Source: Aliiglaciecola sp. LCG003 (GTDB lineage Bacteria > Pseudomonadota > Gammaproteobacteria > Enterobacterales > Alteromonadaceae). From it: a DNA stretch of 64,000 nt. Position 1 is the first letter of the stretch. Each line of letters opens with the position of its first letter. The notes beneath the pieces were generated by a model that was not told the DNA's origin, did not search any database, and saw only the letters and a list, made by a program, of their open reading frames with translations. The stretch spans positions 3,968,001-4,032,000 of the forward strand of contig NZ_CP128185.1 in NCBI RefSeq assembly GCF_030316135.1. The letters are read 5' to 3'. Position numbers and translations under genes: made by a program. This document shows positions 28,176 to 38,316 of this stretch, in pieces.

Positions 28176-29513
28176 ATGTCAGAGCAATTTTCAGATTTAA
28201 TTCAAGAAGTCGTCAACGCTGACGATCCTATCGATCAAGAATCACTGAGTCACAAAATAGCGGTACAAGATGTTATCGATATCGCCCTACTACTCGAATC
28301 ATTGCCTTTGGAGCAGCGTCTTTCTATTTGGCACACATTACCCCGTCACAAACGACTTGAAGTACTGGTGGAGATGCGGGGTGATCCTCGGGAAGTATTA
28401 TTAGAAGCCACCTCAGATGAAGATTTGGATGAGTTATTTAATGACATTGACGCTGAAACCCTACTTGAACTGTCTGATTCTATGTCGAGCAAGCTTATCG
28501 ACAAAGCTGTTGATGCGATGGACAAGAAGCAGCAGCTTCACTTTGCCGGTGCGAATCAGTACAGCGAAGAGCAAATCGGCCACTGGGGTAATCGTGACAA
28601 TCTAATCTTACCGCTAACTGCCAAAGTCAGCGATGCTAAGCGATTTTTGCGTCGTGAAGTGCCAACTTATACTGATTGTATTTATCTGGTCAATCGGGCC
28701 GGACAATTTTCAGAAGCGGTCAAATTATTCAAAATATACTCAACGCCAGATCACACCCCGCTGGTGGATCTAGCCGAAGAAGATATTAGTGCGATAAAAG
28801 CCAGTGAAGAGTGCGCAAGTGCGGCGCTTACCGTACAGCGTTCTGGATATACCAGCCTACCATTAGTCGATGACGAATATCGTTTTTTAGGGCGAGTAGA
28901 TATAGGCGCAGCTAGTGAATTAATGAATGAATTTTACGAACGTCAATTGATGGCGGGTGCCGGTATGGATGAAGACGAAGATTTGTTTTCACCGGTACGT
29001 AAAAGCGCCCGCAACAGAGCCCTTTGGCTGGGAATTAATTTGCTTACTGCATTTTTAGCCTCATGGTTTATTGGTTTATTTGAGGTTACTTTGCAACAAG
29101 TTGTAGCCCTTGCTGTCCTAATGCCTGTAGTGGCAAGTATGGGCGGAATCGCTGGCAGCCAAACACTGACGCTAATAATCAGAGGTTTGGCACTTGGTCA
29201 GGTGACCTCGGCCAACCTAAAAGCCTTAATGATCAAAGAACTAAAAGTGGGTGGGCTCAATGGTGTGATCTGGGCTATTGTTATTGCAACAGTCGCATCA
29301 TTCTGGTTCGAAAGTGCCATGCTCGGAATAGTCATAGGTATCGCCATATTGATCAACATTTGTGCGGCGGCGCTGGCTGGTGTGGGTGTGCCTGTGATGT
29401 TGGATAAGCTTAAATTGGATCCTGCACTGTCCGGTTCTGTGGTATTAACCACGGTAACTGACATCGTTGGCTTTGTGGCATTTTTAGGCTTAGGTTCTAT
29501 TTTTCTCGTTTAG
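28176..29513 (+). CDS. mgtE: MgtE-type magnesium transporter, copy 1
   Basis: A 445-residue Mg2+ channel/transporter: MgtE N-domain of helical repeats (about 1-130), two CBS domains (about 135-255) and five transmembrane helices (285-445). Key transmembrane features are VVASMGGIAGSQTLTLIIRGL and the selectivity region LTTVTDIVGF with its Asp. The loop has Ile where many MgtE proteins have Asn (GGNxGxQ), a substitution also common in gammaproteobacterial homologues. It closes the mscS-zntB-mgtE block. A second MgtE is encoded at 55911-57245. Confidence 0.93.
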   Translation: MSEQFSDLIQEVVNADDPIDQESLSHKIAVQDVIDIALLLESLPLEQRLSIWHTLPRHKRLEVLVEMRGDPREVLLEATSDEDLDELFNDIDAETLLELSDSMSSKLIDKAVDAMDKKQQLHFAGANQYSEEQIGHWGNRDNLILPLTAKVSDAKRFLRREVPTYTDCIYLVNRAGQFSEAVKLFKIYSTPDHTPLVDLAEEDISAIKASEECASAALTVQRSGYTSLPLVDDEYRFLGRVDIGAASELMNEFYERQLMAGAGMDEDEDLFSPVRKSARNRALWLGINLLTAFLASWFIGLFEVTLQQVVALAVLMPVVASMGGIAGSQTLTLIIRGLALGQVTSANLKALMIKELKVGGLNGVIWAIVIATVASFWFESAMLGIVIGIAILINICAAALAGVGVPVMLDKLKLDPALSGSVVLTTVTDIVGFVAFLGLGSIFLV

Positions 29514-29583
29514 CAGACCTGCTTGGCTGGATGTGTCACGATTTTTGCTTTAGTCATGATGTTTTTATCGATTCATTGAAGAT

Positions 29584-31329
29584 GTGAGATTAGATTTGTT
29601 GCGAGTTGCGATATCCCTTTTACTGTTAGTCCCCTTTGCTGTGTTTGGATTAAATGCGACCCTGCATGGGGTAAAAAACGGCGAGCTTGAAAATAATATA
29701 CAGGCTCATTTAAGTGCGCTAGAGACCCCTAAACAATGCAGTTTGTCTAACGATGCACAAGATACTATCGAGAGTAAAATTGCGCTGGCAGCCAAAGCCT
29801 TGGGCTATTATCAAATAAAAGTTGATTCGATTACATTTAGTGACAGCAAAGATTGCGACAAGCTCATCATCCATGTCGAGGAGGGCCCACGGGTAAAGAT
29901 TTCTGAGTTAAATGTAAAGATTACAGGGGATGGCAAATCTGACCGAAAATTTGAAGAGTTGCTGGCGAGCTTTCCTTTAAAAGCTGAGCAGCCGCTGATA
30001 CACAGCGCATATAAAACCGGCAAAAGTCGCTTTGACTCCATGGCATTGAACCGCGGCTACTTTGACAGCAAGTTTGTCACCAGTGAAATCGTGGTCAACG
30101 TACTCAATAACAGCGCGATTATTAATCTTGAATATGACACTGGCCCCCGTTATCGTTTTGGGGAATTGATTATGCCCGATAATTCAAGGGCTGCAGAATT
30201 AATCACATCGGTATTACCCTTTAAAGTTGGAGAAGTCTATTTAGCCAGTAAATTGGGCGAGTTCAATCAGAACCTTGGGCAGACCGGTTATTTTCAACAA
30301 ATTGTCGCCCGTCCACTATTACAAAAATCCACAAATCATCAAATTCCCATCGAAATTATTGCCGTAAGTCGTCCTCGAGATATTTTTAATGTTGGTGTGG
30401 GCGCTTCGACTAACCTAGGCCCCAAGTTAACTTTGAACTGGCAGCGTCCTTGGGTAAATAATGCTGGTCACAGCGTAGGCGCCGACATATCAGTATCAGC
30501 TCCCGAACAAGACGTAAGCTTTAAATATAAGATTCCGCTGGAAGATCCCTTGAATAACTACTTTTCTATCCAGACAGGATTTAAAGCAAAAGATAATAAC
30601 GATTCCAATTTCGAAACCTTTACCGTTGCCACCCAGCGTCATTGGTCTGATTCTGAGGCGTTGGATTGGAACAAAACTGCATTTTTACGTTATGAGCTTA
30701 CCCACTTCCAGCAAGCGGAATTACCTAGAGAAACCACTGGGTTATTGATCCCAGGTTTTACCCTTAGTCGTCACCGAACAAGGGGTGGCTTGGATGTAAA
30801 CTGGGGCGACCAACAAATGCTGACCATTGAAGTTGCCCGCGAGTCGTTACTTTCTGACATCGATTTAGCGCGCATTACCTTTCAAACAAAATGGTTACGT
30901 AGCCTAGGCGAACATCGTTTTCTATTCCGCGCAGAAGTGGGTGCCTTAACCAGCAGTAATTTCGATCAAGTGACACCCAACTTGCGATATTTCGCCGGTG
31001 GCGACCAAAGTGTGCGTGGATTTGATTATGAAAGCTTGGCGCCAAGAGAAATCGACGAAAACGGTGTGGAAGGGGAACTGCTCGGTGCTAAATATCTGAA
31101 TGTAGCCAGTTTAGAGTACTCCTATCCAGTTGCTGACAAATGGCGAGCAGCAGTATTTACCGATGTCGGGGGCGCGAGTAACAAACCACTGGAAAAACTG
31201 GCCTACAGCGTAGGTGTGGGGGGGAGTTGGATGTCTCCTGTTGGACCTATACGGATTTATTTAGCCAGAGGTTTTGGTGATTATGGTACGGCTAACCGGA
31301 TCCACTTTGCCATGGGCCCTGTATTATGA
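29584..31329 (+). CDS. tamA: Autotransporter assembly factor TamA
   Basis: Outer-membrane Omp85-family subunit of the translocation and assembly module. The 581-residue protein has a signal peptide (VAISLLLLVPFAVFG), three POTRA domains (about 25-260) and a 16-strand barrel (270-581) with FAGGDQSVRGFDYESL, the VRGF lid-lock motif of the family. The start is GTG at 29584. tamB overlaps its stop by 4 bp, giving the standard tamAB operon. It supports export of autotransporters and, with TamB, phospholipid transfer to the outer membrane. Confidence 0.94.
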   Translation: MRLDLLRVAISLLLLVPFAVFGLNATLHGVKNGELENNIQAHLSALETPKQCSLSNDAQDTIESKIALAAKALGYYQIKVDSITFSDSKDCDKLIIHVEEGPRVKISELNVKITGDGKSDRKFEELLASFPLKAEQPLIHSAYKTGKSRFDSMALNRGYFDSKFVTSEIVVNVLNNSAIINLEYDTGPRYRFGELIMPDNSRAAELITSVLPFKVGEVYLASKLGEFNQNLGQTGYFQQIVARPLLQKSTNHQIPIEIIAVSRPRDIFNVGVGASTNLGPKLTLNWQRPWVNNAGHSVGADISVSAPEQDVSFKYKIPLEDPLNNYFSIQTGFKAKDNNDSNFETFTVATQRHWSDSEALDWNKTAFLRYELTHFQQAELPRETTGLLIPGFTLSRHRTRGGLDVNWGDQQMLTIEVARESLLSDIDLARITFQTKWLRSLGEHRFLFRAEVGALTSSNFDQVTPNLRYFAGGDQSVRGFDYESLAPREIDENGVEGELLGAKYLNVASLEYSYPVADKWRAAVFTDVGGASNKPLEKLAYSVGVGGSWMSPVGPIRIYLARGFGDYGTANRIHFAMGPVL

Positions 31330-34300
31330 AATGGCTTAAGATAGCCAGTTACACCTTTTTACTGATGCTAACCCTAATGGTTTTCGTCAGTTCTCCGTGG
31401 GGTACCTCACTAAGTTTATCTATTTTGAATTCGCAAGTGGATGGATTAGAAATCAAACATGATTCTGGCGGTCTGTGGGGTGAACTTAAGCTAAGTTCAG
31501 TCAAGTGGAAAGTACCAGGCACTGAGGTTAAAGCACAAAACATAATTACAAAACTTAGTTGGCTGTGCAGTTTTCCTAATCAATTATGCTTAGACAAACT
31601 CCACGTCGGTAAAGTAACCGTAGTTGTGGGCCAACAACCGCCAACTGCGGAACAGCAATCCACTGCTACTGAAAAAATCACACTGCCGTTCGCAGTTTCC
31701 AGCCCCGATATCTCTATCGGCAACGTCAATGTAAACATTGATGAGGTGGCTAAAATCAGTTGGTCATCACTTCAAACTGATTTTAGCATGCACAAACGCT
31801 TGGCGATTAAACGTTTGCTATTGACCGAACCAAGCATAGTGTTGGCGCCGGTAAAAGTTACTGACGCGACTAAGAATCAGCAACCCAGGTTAGATATTAA
31901 CGCTATTTCGCAGTGGCAATATGAGCCATTAGTTTTGCCAAAACTGACAATTCCACTGAATGTATCAGTAGATTCTATGTTGATAACTAAGGCGAAAGTA
32001 TCACAACAACAGCAAACTCAATTTGAATTCGACAAATTAACCTCGAAATTGTCGGTAGTGAATAGCCATATTCAGATTTCTGAGTTGACGATTAATCATC
32101 CTACGGGGTGGCTCGAAGGCAATTTGGATTTACGCTCCAATTACCTTACCAAGGCAAATATTCGACTAAAAAGTGGCGGACAAAAAGATAATCCCAACAC
32201 TGCTCCCTTTGGTATTTCATTGTTAGGAACCCAGCCAATTGAACTCAAAGCAGCTATTAATGGTGACCTAAACCAATTGTCATTGCGTGCCGAGTTGCAG
32301 GGGGACATTGCTGGTAGCGTCAATGCCAGTCTACAACTTGCCAATCCGCGCCTCCCCGCGGATATAAAAATCAAATGGCAAAAAGTTGAATTCGGTGATG
32401 ACAGTGCCAAGCAGCAACTAAGCATAGACCCAGGTAATCTGACCCTGGTCGGCGATCTAAATAGCTATAACTTGGATTTGCAAACAGGTGTCAAAACAGC
32501 AGATTTGCCCCATGTAAAAATCAATCTTAAAGCCGATGGCAATAACCGCAATATTCAGCTCAGTCAGGCCACGGTGCATACCTTGAATGGTCAGATAGAT
32601 AGCCTAGGTTCGCTGCAACTGACTAACAAATTAGTCTGGCAATCAAAGACGCAGATAACGAAATTGAAGCCCGATGCGTTCTGGCCCCAATTGCAAGGTG
32701 TGATCAACGGCAATCTTCAGCACAACGGTGAATATTCGGCCACAGGGTTCAAGGTTGATGTAACCCAGTTAGCAGGTAATGGCGAATGGTTAGGTTACCC
32801 GCTGGAAGCATTAGGAACGGCTTCATATGACTCAGTCAAAGGACTAGAGATCCCGCAATTAACGATTTCAAATGGAGATAATAGTGTTGCGGTCACTGCT
32901 AAGATGGATACTTCCCAACAAATTGAAGCAGAAATTGAGTTCAATGGTGATGACTTGGCTCAGTTATACCCCGGCATTCAGGGTACAACCTCGTTAAACG
33001 CCAAAATAACTGGGAGTGTGGCACATCCGCAAATAAATTATAAATTGGCTGCTCATGATCTTAGGTTTGAGCAAATATCATTGCAGGCAGTTACCGGAAA
33101 AGGCGATATTAACTGGGACGAGGATAAACAAATAGATATCGCTTTGGCGTTATCCGAGTTACAAATCAATCAAGAAGTCATAGAATCGATTTCAATTGCA
33201 TTGCAGGGCAATGCCGAGCAGCACACTTTAAATACTAAAATTGATTCTGCAGTGATCAAGTTGGAGTCTCAGATAAGTGGTCAGTTATTTGAGAGTAAAT
33301 GGCAAGGAGAGTGGCAAAAAGGCCATTTTAAAAGCCAATGGGGCAGTTATGTGCTCAATCAGGCTGACACGCAGATTCTGGCTGATTGGCACCAGCAAAT
33401 TTATCGCCTTGCCCCCCATTGTTGGCATGATGATGATGCCCAATTGTGTGTGAACTTAGCCGAATTTGTAGATCAGCAGGCAAGGTTCGATTTGTCAGGA
33501 GAAAAGCTCGAGTTACTACAAATAGTCAGCCAATTTCTGCCTGAGGTAAAACAAATCAGTTCAGATACACGATTCTTTTTTAACGCCAAAGGTAACTGGC
33601 GCCAAGGTGAATTGCCCAATGCTCAAATTGATAGCTATCTGACCCCATCACAACTGACCTTTACCGGTTTCAAGCGACCGATTGACATGCAGAAATTTGC
33701 ATTCAATCTGACCTCGGATACCCAACAAGTCGTATCGACCTTTGAGCTTAGAACTCAACAGTCAGGCAGTATTATGCTGACTGCCAATTTGCAGGACCTC
33801 ACCCAAACGAAAGGCCTAGAGGGCTCCCTGAGTATCAATAACTGGCTTTTGAGTCCATATAAAGAGCTAGTACCACAATTAACAGAACTAAACGGCGTAA
33901 TTCAGGGCGACTTGGCACTCTCAGGTAGCCTAGATAAACCGCTGCTCAATGGAAAGCTACTGGTTAAAGATGTAGTGCTAGCAGGGGATGCTCTGCCCGG
34001 CAGAATTGACGCCTGGACACAAGAAGTGGAATTTGCCGGTCAAAAAGCCAAACTCAATGGTGAATTTTTGTTTGGCAAAGGTAAAGGCAAAAGTTCCGGC
34101 TCAATAGATTGGTCTGAACAATTGATCGGTGATATCGGCCTTACCGGTGATAATTTTGAACTTGAATATCGAGATACCGTCAGAGCACGTTTTTCTCCGC
34201 AAATTCAGCTGTTATTGCAGCCGGAGTCTATCAAAGTTGATGGGAAAGTTGACGTGTTTTACGCCAGAATTAAAGTCAAGGAACTACCACCGGATGCGCA

Positions 34301-35132
34301 AACTCCTTCTGATGATGAAGTTATCGTCAACCAACCGAAAAAAGTTGATGAGGGACGTCCGCTTGATTTCAGTCTAACAGTCAATATTGATCCCCAGCGA
34401 AGAGACGATGTGAAGCTCGAAGCCTTTGGTTTGAAGACAGATTTACGCGGCTCACTGGAGCTTAAACAATATGAGAATAAATTTACAGGCGTAGGTGATT
34501 TACGCTTAATTAACGGTAAATACCGTGCCTATGGCCAGGATTTAATTATCCAAAAAGGTGAAATCCTCTTCTCCGGTCCTATGGATAGCCCCACCCTAGA
34601 TATCATCGCCATTCGCAATCCGGAAAAAACTCAGGATGGTGTACTGGCCGGAATTAAAGTTTATGGCCCCTCGGAACAACCATCAGTAGAGATATATTCA
34701 GAACCGACTATGGTGCAAAGTGAGGCTTTATCCTACCTATTGAGAGGACAAAGTTTAGGAGCACCAGGGCAAAGTGCAGACGACCAGCTGCTCGCCTCGG
34801 TATTGCTAAGCGCGGGTCTAAAAGGCAGCGAAAATAAAGTCGATCAATTGGGTCGAAAGTTCGGTATTGAAGATCTGGCGCTGGGCACCTCAAGTGATGA
34901 TAAAAATGGTACTCAAGTTTCCATTACTGGCTATATCGCACCAGGAGTACAATTAAGCTACGGCGTTAACGTATTCGATTCCACCTCTCAGGTAAGTCTT
35001 AGATATCAGTTACTACCTAGCTTATATTTAAAAGCTATCAGTGGGGCTGAAGACGAAGTCAAAATCGAGTATCAATTTAGCTTAGGTGAACGGGATACAA
35101 CGAAGCAATCATCGGACAAAGAATCCAAGTAG
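31326..35132 (+). CDS. tamB: Translocation and assembly module subunit TamB
   Basis: A 1268-residue inner-membrane-anchored periplasmic protein: N-terminal helix (TFLLMLTLMVFVSSP), a very long repetitive beta-groove region of AsmA-like repeats and a C-terminal DUF490 (TamB_C) domain from about 930 to the end. The domain includes TDLRGSLELKQYENKFTGVG and VQSEALSYLLRGQSLG, and the end LSYGVNVFDSTSQVSLRYQL. It partners TamA and bridges the periplasm to move lipids or substrates. It overlaps tamA by 4 bp. Confidence 0.94.
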   Translation: MKWLKIASYTFLLMLTLMVFVSSPWGTSLSLSILNSQVDGLEIKHDSGGLWGELKLSSVKWKVPGTEVKAQNIITKLSWLCSFPNQLCLDKLHVGKVTVVVGQQPPTAEQQSTATEKITLPFAVSSPDISIGNVNVNIDEVAKISWSSLQTDFSMHKRLAIKRLLLTEPSIVLAPVKVTDATKNQQPRLDINAISQWQYEPLVLPKLTIPLNVSVDSMLITKAKVSQQQQTQFEFDKLTSKLSVVNSHIQISELTINHPTGWLEGNLDLRSNYLTKANIRLKSGGQKDNPNTAPFGISLLGTQPIELKAAINGDLNQLSLRAELQGDIAGSVNASLQLANPRLPADIKIKWQKVEFGDDSAKQQLSIDPGNLTLVGDLNSYNLDLQTGVKTADLPHVKINLKADGNNRNIQLSQATVHTLNGQIDSLGSLQLTNKLVWQSKTQITKLKPDAFWPQLQGVINGNLQHNGEYSATGFKVDVTQLAGNGEWLGYPLEALGTASYDSVKGLEIPQLTISNGDNSVAVTAKMDTSQQIEAEIEFNGDDLAQLYPGIQGTTSLNAKITGSVAHPQINYKLAAHDLRFEQISLQAVTGKGDINWDEDKQIDIALALSELQINQEVIESISIALQGNAEQHTLNTKIDSAVIKLESQISGQLFESKWQGEWQKGHFKSQWGSYVLNQADTQILADWHQQIYRLAPHCWHDDDAQLCVNLAEFVDQQARFDLSGEKLELLQIVSQFLPEVKQISSDTRFFFNAKGNWRQGELPNAQIDSYLTPSQLTFTGFKRPIDMQKFAFNLTSDTQQVVSTFELRTQQSGSIMLTANLQDLTQTKGLEGSLSINNWLLSPYKELVPQLTELNGVIQGDLALSGSLDKPLLNGKLLVKDVVLAGDALPGRIDAWTQEVEFAGQKAKLNGEFLFGKGKGKSSGSIDWSEQLIGDIGLTGDNFELEYRDTVRARFSPQIQLLLQPESIKVDGKVDVFYARIKVKELPPDAQTPSDDEVIVNQPKKVDEGRPLDFSLTVNIDPQRRDDVKLEAFGLKTDLRGSLELKQYENKFTGVGDLRLINGKYRAYGQDLIIQKGEILFSGPMDSPTLDIIAIRNPEKTQDGVLAGIKVYGPSEQPSVEIYSEPTMVQSEALSYLLRGQSLGAPGQSADDQLLASVLLSAGLKGSENKVDQLGRKFGIEDLALGTSSDDKNGTQVSITGYIAPGVQLSYGVNVFDSTSQVSLRYQLLPSLYLKAISGAEDEVKIEYQFSLGERDTTKQSSDKESK

Positions 35133-35150
35133 ATAGCCGCTAAACAATTT

Positions 35151-35192
35151 TTATTCAGTGTCATGACTCTAATGGGTTTTGATACTGAATAA
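35151..35192. repeat. Inverted repeat between tamB and the DUF2177 gene
   Basis: TTATTCAGTGTC (35151-35162) pairs with GATACTGAATAA (35181-35192), 12 bp with one G-U pair in RNA, across an 18-base loop. It lies between convergent genes and may act as a weak two-way terminator, although it lacks a T tract. Confidence 0.4.
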
Positions 35193-35196
35193 CCGG

Positions 35197-35649
35197 TTAA
35201 TTGGCCCTAGTGCATATATTGTTAAAGGCTTTCAATCCCCACCAACCGGCCACACTGCACAATCCAGTCACACAGATACCCCACAGCCAGTCTTGAAGTG
35301 AAATAGCCAAGGGCCAACCCTCAAGCAAAGAATAATTGGTCATGTTGTATGCACCGTATGCGGCTGCACCGAGCAATGCCCCATCGAAACATGCCCTGCA
35401 AGCTGATTTGTTAGCAGCAGGTAGGACGACTAACCACACGATCACTGCGCTATACATCAAATAGAATATAACCCAGGGTGCGACCAAAACGTCTTCACGC
35501 ATCAACCCTTGCATCGCTTGCAGGTACGTTTCTTTAGCCAATAGTCCCAGCCAGATACCATCCAATATAACGAAGGCAAGTATCACGGTTAACATTGAAA
35601 TGAAGAACTTTTTCACAATTAATTCTCGTTTAGGCTGAAATGGATACAT
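35197..35649 (-). CDS. DUF2177 family membrane protein
   Basis: A 150-residue protein with four transmembrane helices and the DUF2177 hallmarks: ILDGIWLGLLAKETY near the N-terminus and AAYGAYNMTNYSLLEGWP in the middle. Function unknown. A GTG at 35616 is a plausible alternative start because the first 11 residues are hydrophilic and the ATG has no clear ribosome site. It stands alone and convergent with tamB, divergent from pldA. Confidence 0.8.
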   Translation of the reverse strand: MYPFQPKRELIVKKFFISMLTVILAFVILDGIWLGLLAKETYLQAMQGLMREDVLVAPWVIFYLMYSAVIVWLVVLPAANKSACRACFDGALLGAAAYGAYNMTNYSLLEGWPLAISLQDWLWGICVTGLCSVAGWWGLKAFNNICTRAN

Positions 35650-35727
35650 TATTTACTTTTAAAGGAGCAGGATAAATGAAATCATCCTATCTAATATCAA
35701 CGTAATTCCGCTCACAAGGATCAACGG

Positions 35728-36672
35728 GTGAAATCTATTAATAACTTATCCTTAACCATACTAATGTTAATCCTGAGCATTGTTTCTGCAATGGCTTTCG
35801 CCCAAGACGCCTCAGCAGATGACCCCGAAGAGGTAAAAGAAGCTGTAGAACAGCCTTATGCGGCTATGGTCACCGTCCTTGAAGAACGGCAAAAGTCCGA
35901 TTCTCTAGCGCTCAAAGACCCCTATACTCTCTCTCAATATAGATTGAATTACCTAGTGCCAATATCCTATATCAAGGACCCTAATCCATCAGGTTTTGCC
36001 GAGGAAGACCCTGACAGTATCGATAATATTGAGGCCAAATACCAAATTAGCGTGAAGCTTCCTATATATGTTAATCAAGAAAATGCGTCGGGGATGTACT
36101 TGGGTTTTACCGCTGTATCATTCTGGCAGGTTTACAACAGCGAAATTTCTAAACCTTTCCGGGAAACCAATTATGAACCTGAAGTGTTCTATTCGTGGCA
36201 AACAAATTACCGCTTCTTTGGCATTAAGTTTAATCAGATCCACTTTGGATTGAATCACCAGTCTAATGGCCAAAGTGGATTGAGGTCCCGCAGTTGGAAT
36301 CGTCTGTATGCATCGGCTTTGTTCAGTGACGAGGACTCAATCTATTACTTAAAGACTTGGTATAGATTAAAAGAGGACGACAAAGTCGATCCTAATAGTG
36401 CCAACGGAGACGACAACCCCGACATCACCCATTACCTCGGTCATTTTGAGATCGGTTATGGCAAAAAAGTTGGTAATTTCAATATCTTGGCGTTACTGCG
36501 TAACAATTTAAAAGCTGACAATAAGGGTAGTATCGACTTAACCATTTCTTACCCGCTATCTGAGCGATATGATGTCATCCTCCAATACTTTAACGGCTAT
36601 GGTGACTCCTTGATAGATTATAACCGCCATCAGCAACGCATAGGTTTAGGGATTCAACTGAAGTTTTTATAA
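35728..36672 (+). CDS. pldA: Outer membrane phospholipase A
   Basis: Outer-membrane beta-barrel phospholipase A1/A2 (OmpLA) that degrades phospholipids mislocalised to the outer leaflet; calcium-dependent and active as a dimer. The 314-residue protein has a signal peptide (SIVSAMAFA) and the catalytic triad in the expected order: His177 (NHQSNGQS), Ser179 and Asn191 (RSWNRLY), each shifted by 35 from E. coli His142, Ser144, Asn156. A long acidic N-terminal stretch of about 40 residues precedes the barrel. The start is GTG at 35728. It lies near tamAB, consistent with outer-membrane lipid maintenance. Confidence 0.93.
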   Translation: MKSINNLSLTILMLILSIVSAMAFAQDASADDPEEVKEAVEQPYAAMVTVLEERQKSDSLALKDPYTLSQYRLNYLVPISYIKDPNPSGFAEEDPDSIDNIEAKYQISVKLPIYVNQENASGMYLGFTAVSFWQVYNSEISKPFRETNYEPEVFYSWQTNYRFFGIKFNQIHFGLNHQSNGQSGLRSRSWNRLYASALFSDEDSIYYLKTWYRLKEDDKVDPNSANGDDNPDITHYLGHFEIGYGKKVGNFNILALLRNNLKADNKGSIDLTISYPLSERYDVILQYFNGYGDSLIDYNRHQQRIGLGIQLKFL

Positions 36673-36676
36673 AATC

Positions 36677-38122
36677 TCATTGATTCAGCTTGGTTACACC
36701 GATATGCCCTTTCAAATTAATGGCCTCACGTAATGCCGTGATATGGTCTGGACAGGCAGATTCAAACTCTGTATGCCAGCGCCAGTAATGAGTATGGGTG
36801 AAGAGTCTTGGATACCGCCCCGGGTAGGCGGCCTGCACATTGATATCCATTATGGGGGTATCGGGTTGCGCCTCAGACTGCTGACTAGTTGCGGTAATTT
36901 GAGGATTGGCGAAAGCGCGACTGACCGGTCCAGAGACTAAGTCACCGCCAAATATTTTGAACGCTTTAGAATAAATGTTCGTCCAGCGGACTAAGCTAAA
37001 CACGGCTCCATGATGCAAATACTTATCTTTGTCTGTTTGATAATAATAGTGCTCATTTTCCTTAACTGGTGGGGAAGTTGGATATTGGCGGTCGAGCTTC
37101 CTATCATTAAATTCATGTTTAGATTCGAACAGCAAGAAGTCAGCATAGGTTAATGGACTGCCTAAGGTAATCAAATCTGAAATTAACCATGGTGTATGTT
37201 TAAGTTTAGCCTTATCAGCCATGGCACAATCTATTTGCAATTGGTTGAATAGCTGATTTTGTAAACTGCGATACTGCTGCGCGTTGGGTTGGTTGTCCAT
37301 CGACTCCATCTGATGAATAATGTTCAGTGCCTCAGCGGTCAATGCCAGTCCCTTGCCATTTTGATTTTTAAATTTATTACTTCTAGCCCAATACTGGCTC
37401 AATATATCATAAGCGATTACCGAGCCTAAACTATGGCCGACTAAAACAATACGATCGTAGTTACCTGTGGCAACAATACTTTCAAGCAAGGTTACACCGC
37501 CGTCTCGAATCGCTTGGCGAACCTTAATATTCGATGGCGAAGCAGTGATATAACGGGCCACATCACCCAAATAGCGCACAACTTTCCACAATACCCAAGC
37601 CAGTATTGCTAGTAATAAGGGTTTTATCATGATGTAAATGATGCTCTTAACATGCGCCCAACTCATATATTCTAGTTGCTGCGACTCGGCGCCTGTTGTT
37701 GACCCTATTAAGATCAAAAATGTGATAAATGAAATCGCAAAAATTAAGCCCCAGACTAGGAAAATAAGAGGCTGGAGGGCCTTGGGAAATTCCGCCGGAC
37801 GACGAGCCAAAAGGGTAAACAGCCAGGATTTCAAATGTTCCATGGTTGTGCCAACGGTATGGTGGGCCCAATAGTATTCGTAAAAATCAACCCGAGATGT
37901 GGTTTTACTCGCAGAACTGTGCTTAATTTTTGCATAATCTGTGGTTAATCGGCGATGTTCAAAGGACTCTGACACTTCACTGGGTTTATTCCAGAAACGT
38001 GTATTACTTAATTCGGTATCTTTGACCCAAATCGATTTGACGAATTCTCTAACCGTTTGCATTGGTCTTTGTTCACCAATGCCATGCACTAATACAACTG
38101 CTTGTTTTTTTCGCTGATCCAT
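36677..38122 (-). CDS. Membrane-associated alpha/beta hydrolase
   Basis: A 481-residue protein from ATG 38122, which has AGGGG 7 bp before it; a TTG 18 bp upstream is less likely. It opens with AVVLVHGIGEQRPM (oxyanion region), has two transmembrane helices (about 119-141 and 160-183), then the nucleophile elbow VGHSLGS with Ser231. The long C-terminal part has the pattern DLITLGSPLTYADF and a late THTHYWRW that may supply the catalytic His. Similar proteins are annotated as lipases or hypothetical. It ends 4 bp after pldA on the opposite strand. Substrate unknown; a lipid ester is a guess. Confidence 0.75.
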   Translation of the reverse strand: MDQRKKQAVVLVHGIGEQRPMQTVREFVKSIWVKDTELSNTRFWNKPSEVSESFEHRRLTTDYAKIKHSSASKTTSRVDFYEYYWAHHTVGTTMEHLKSWLFTLLARRPAEFPKALQPLIFLVWGLIFAISFITFLILIGSTTGAESQQLEYMSWAHVKSIIYIMIKPLLLAILAWVLWKVVRYLGDVARYITASPSNIKVRQAIRDGGVTLLESIVATGNYDRIVLVGHSLGSVIAYDILSQYWARSNKFKNQNGKGLALTAEALNIIHQMESMDNQPNAQQYRSLQNQLFNQLQIDCAMADKAKLKHTPWLISDLITLGSPLTYADFLLFESKHEFNDRKLDRQYPTSPPVKENEHYYYQTDKDKYLHHGAVFSLVRWTNIYSKAFKIFGGDLVSGPVSRAFANPQITATSQQSEAQPDTPIMDINVQAAYPGRYPRLFTHTHYWRWHTEFESACPDHITALREAINLKGHIGVTKLNQ

Positions 38123-38316
38123 CACATTGCCCCTGTCCAACTCGCTCGTCTAAATATTAGCCAAAAGTAGATTGAAAAGGTAGTTTTGTTGTGTCTTGTT
38201 TCCAATGCACTAAAATCACATGGTCAGGGATCTAAAAGCCACATGATTGCGTAATTTTAGTTAACCTTTTAGGCTCTGTTCGGTGCCGTGACCATAAACC
38301 CTATTCGACCTCATGA

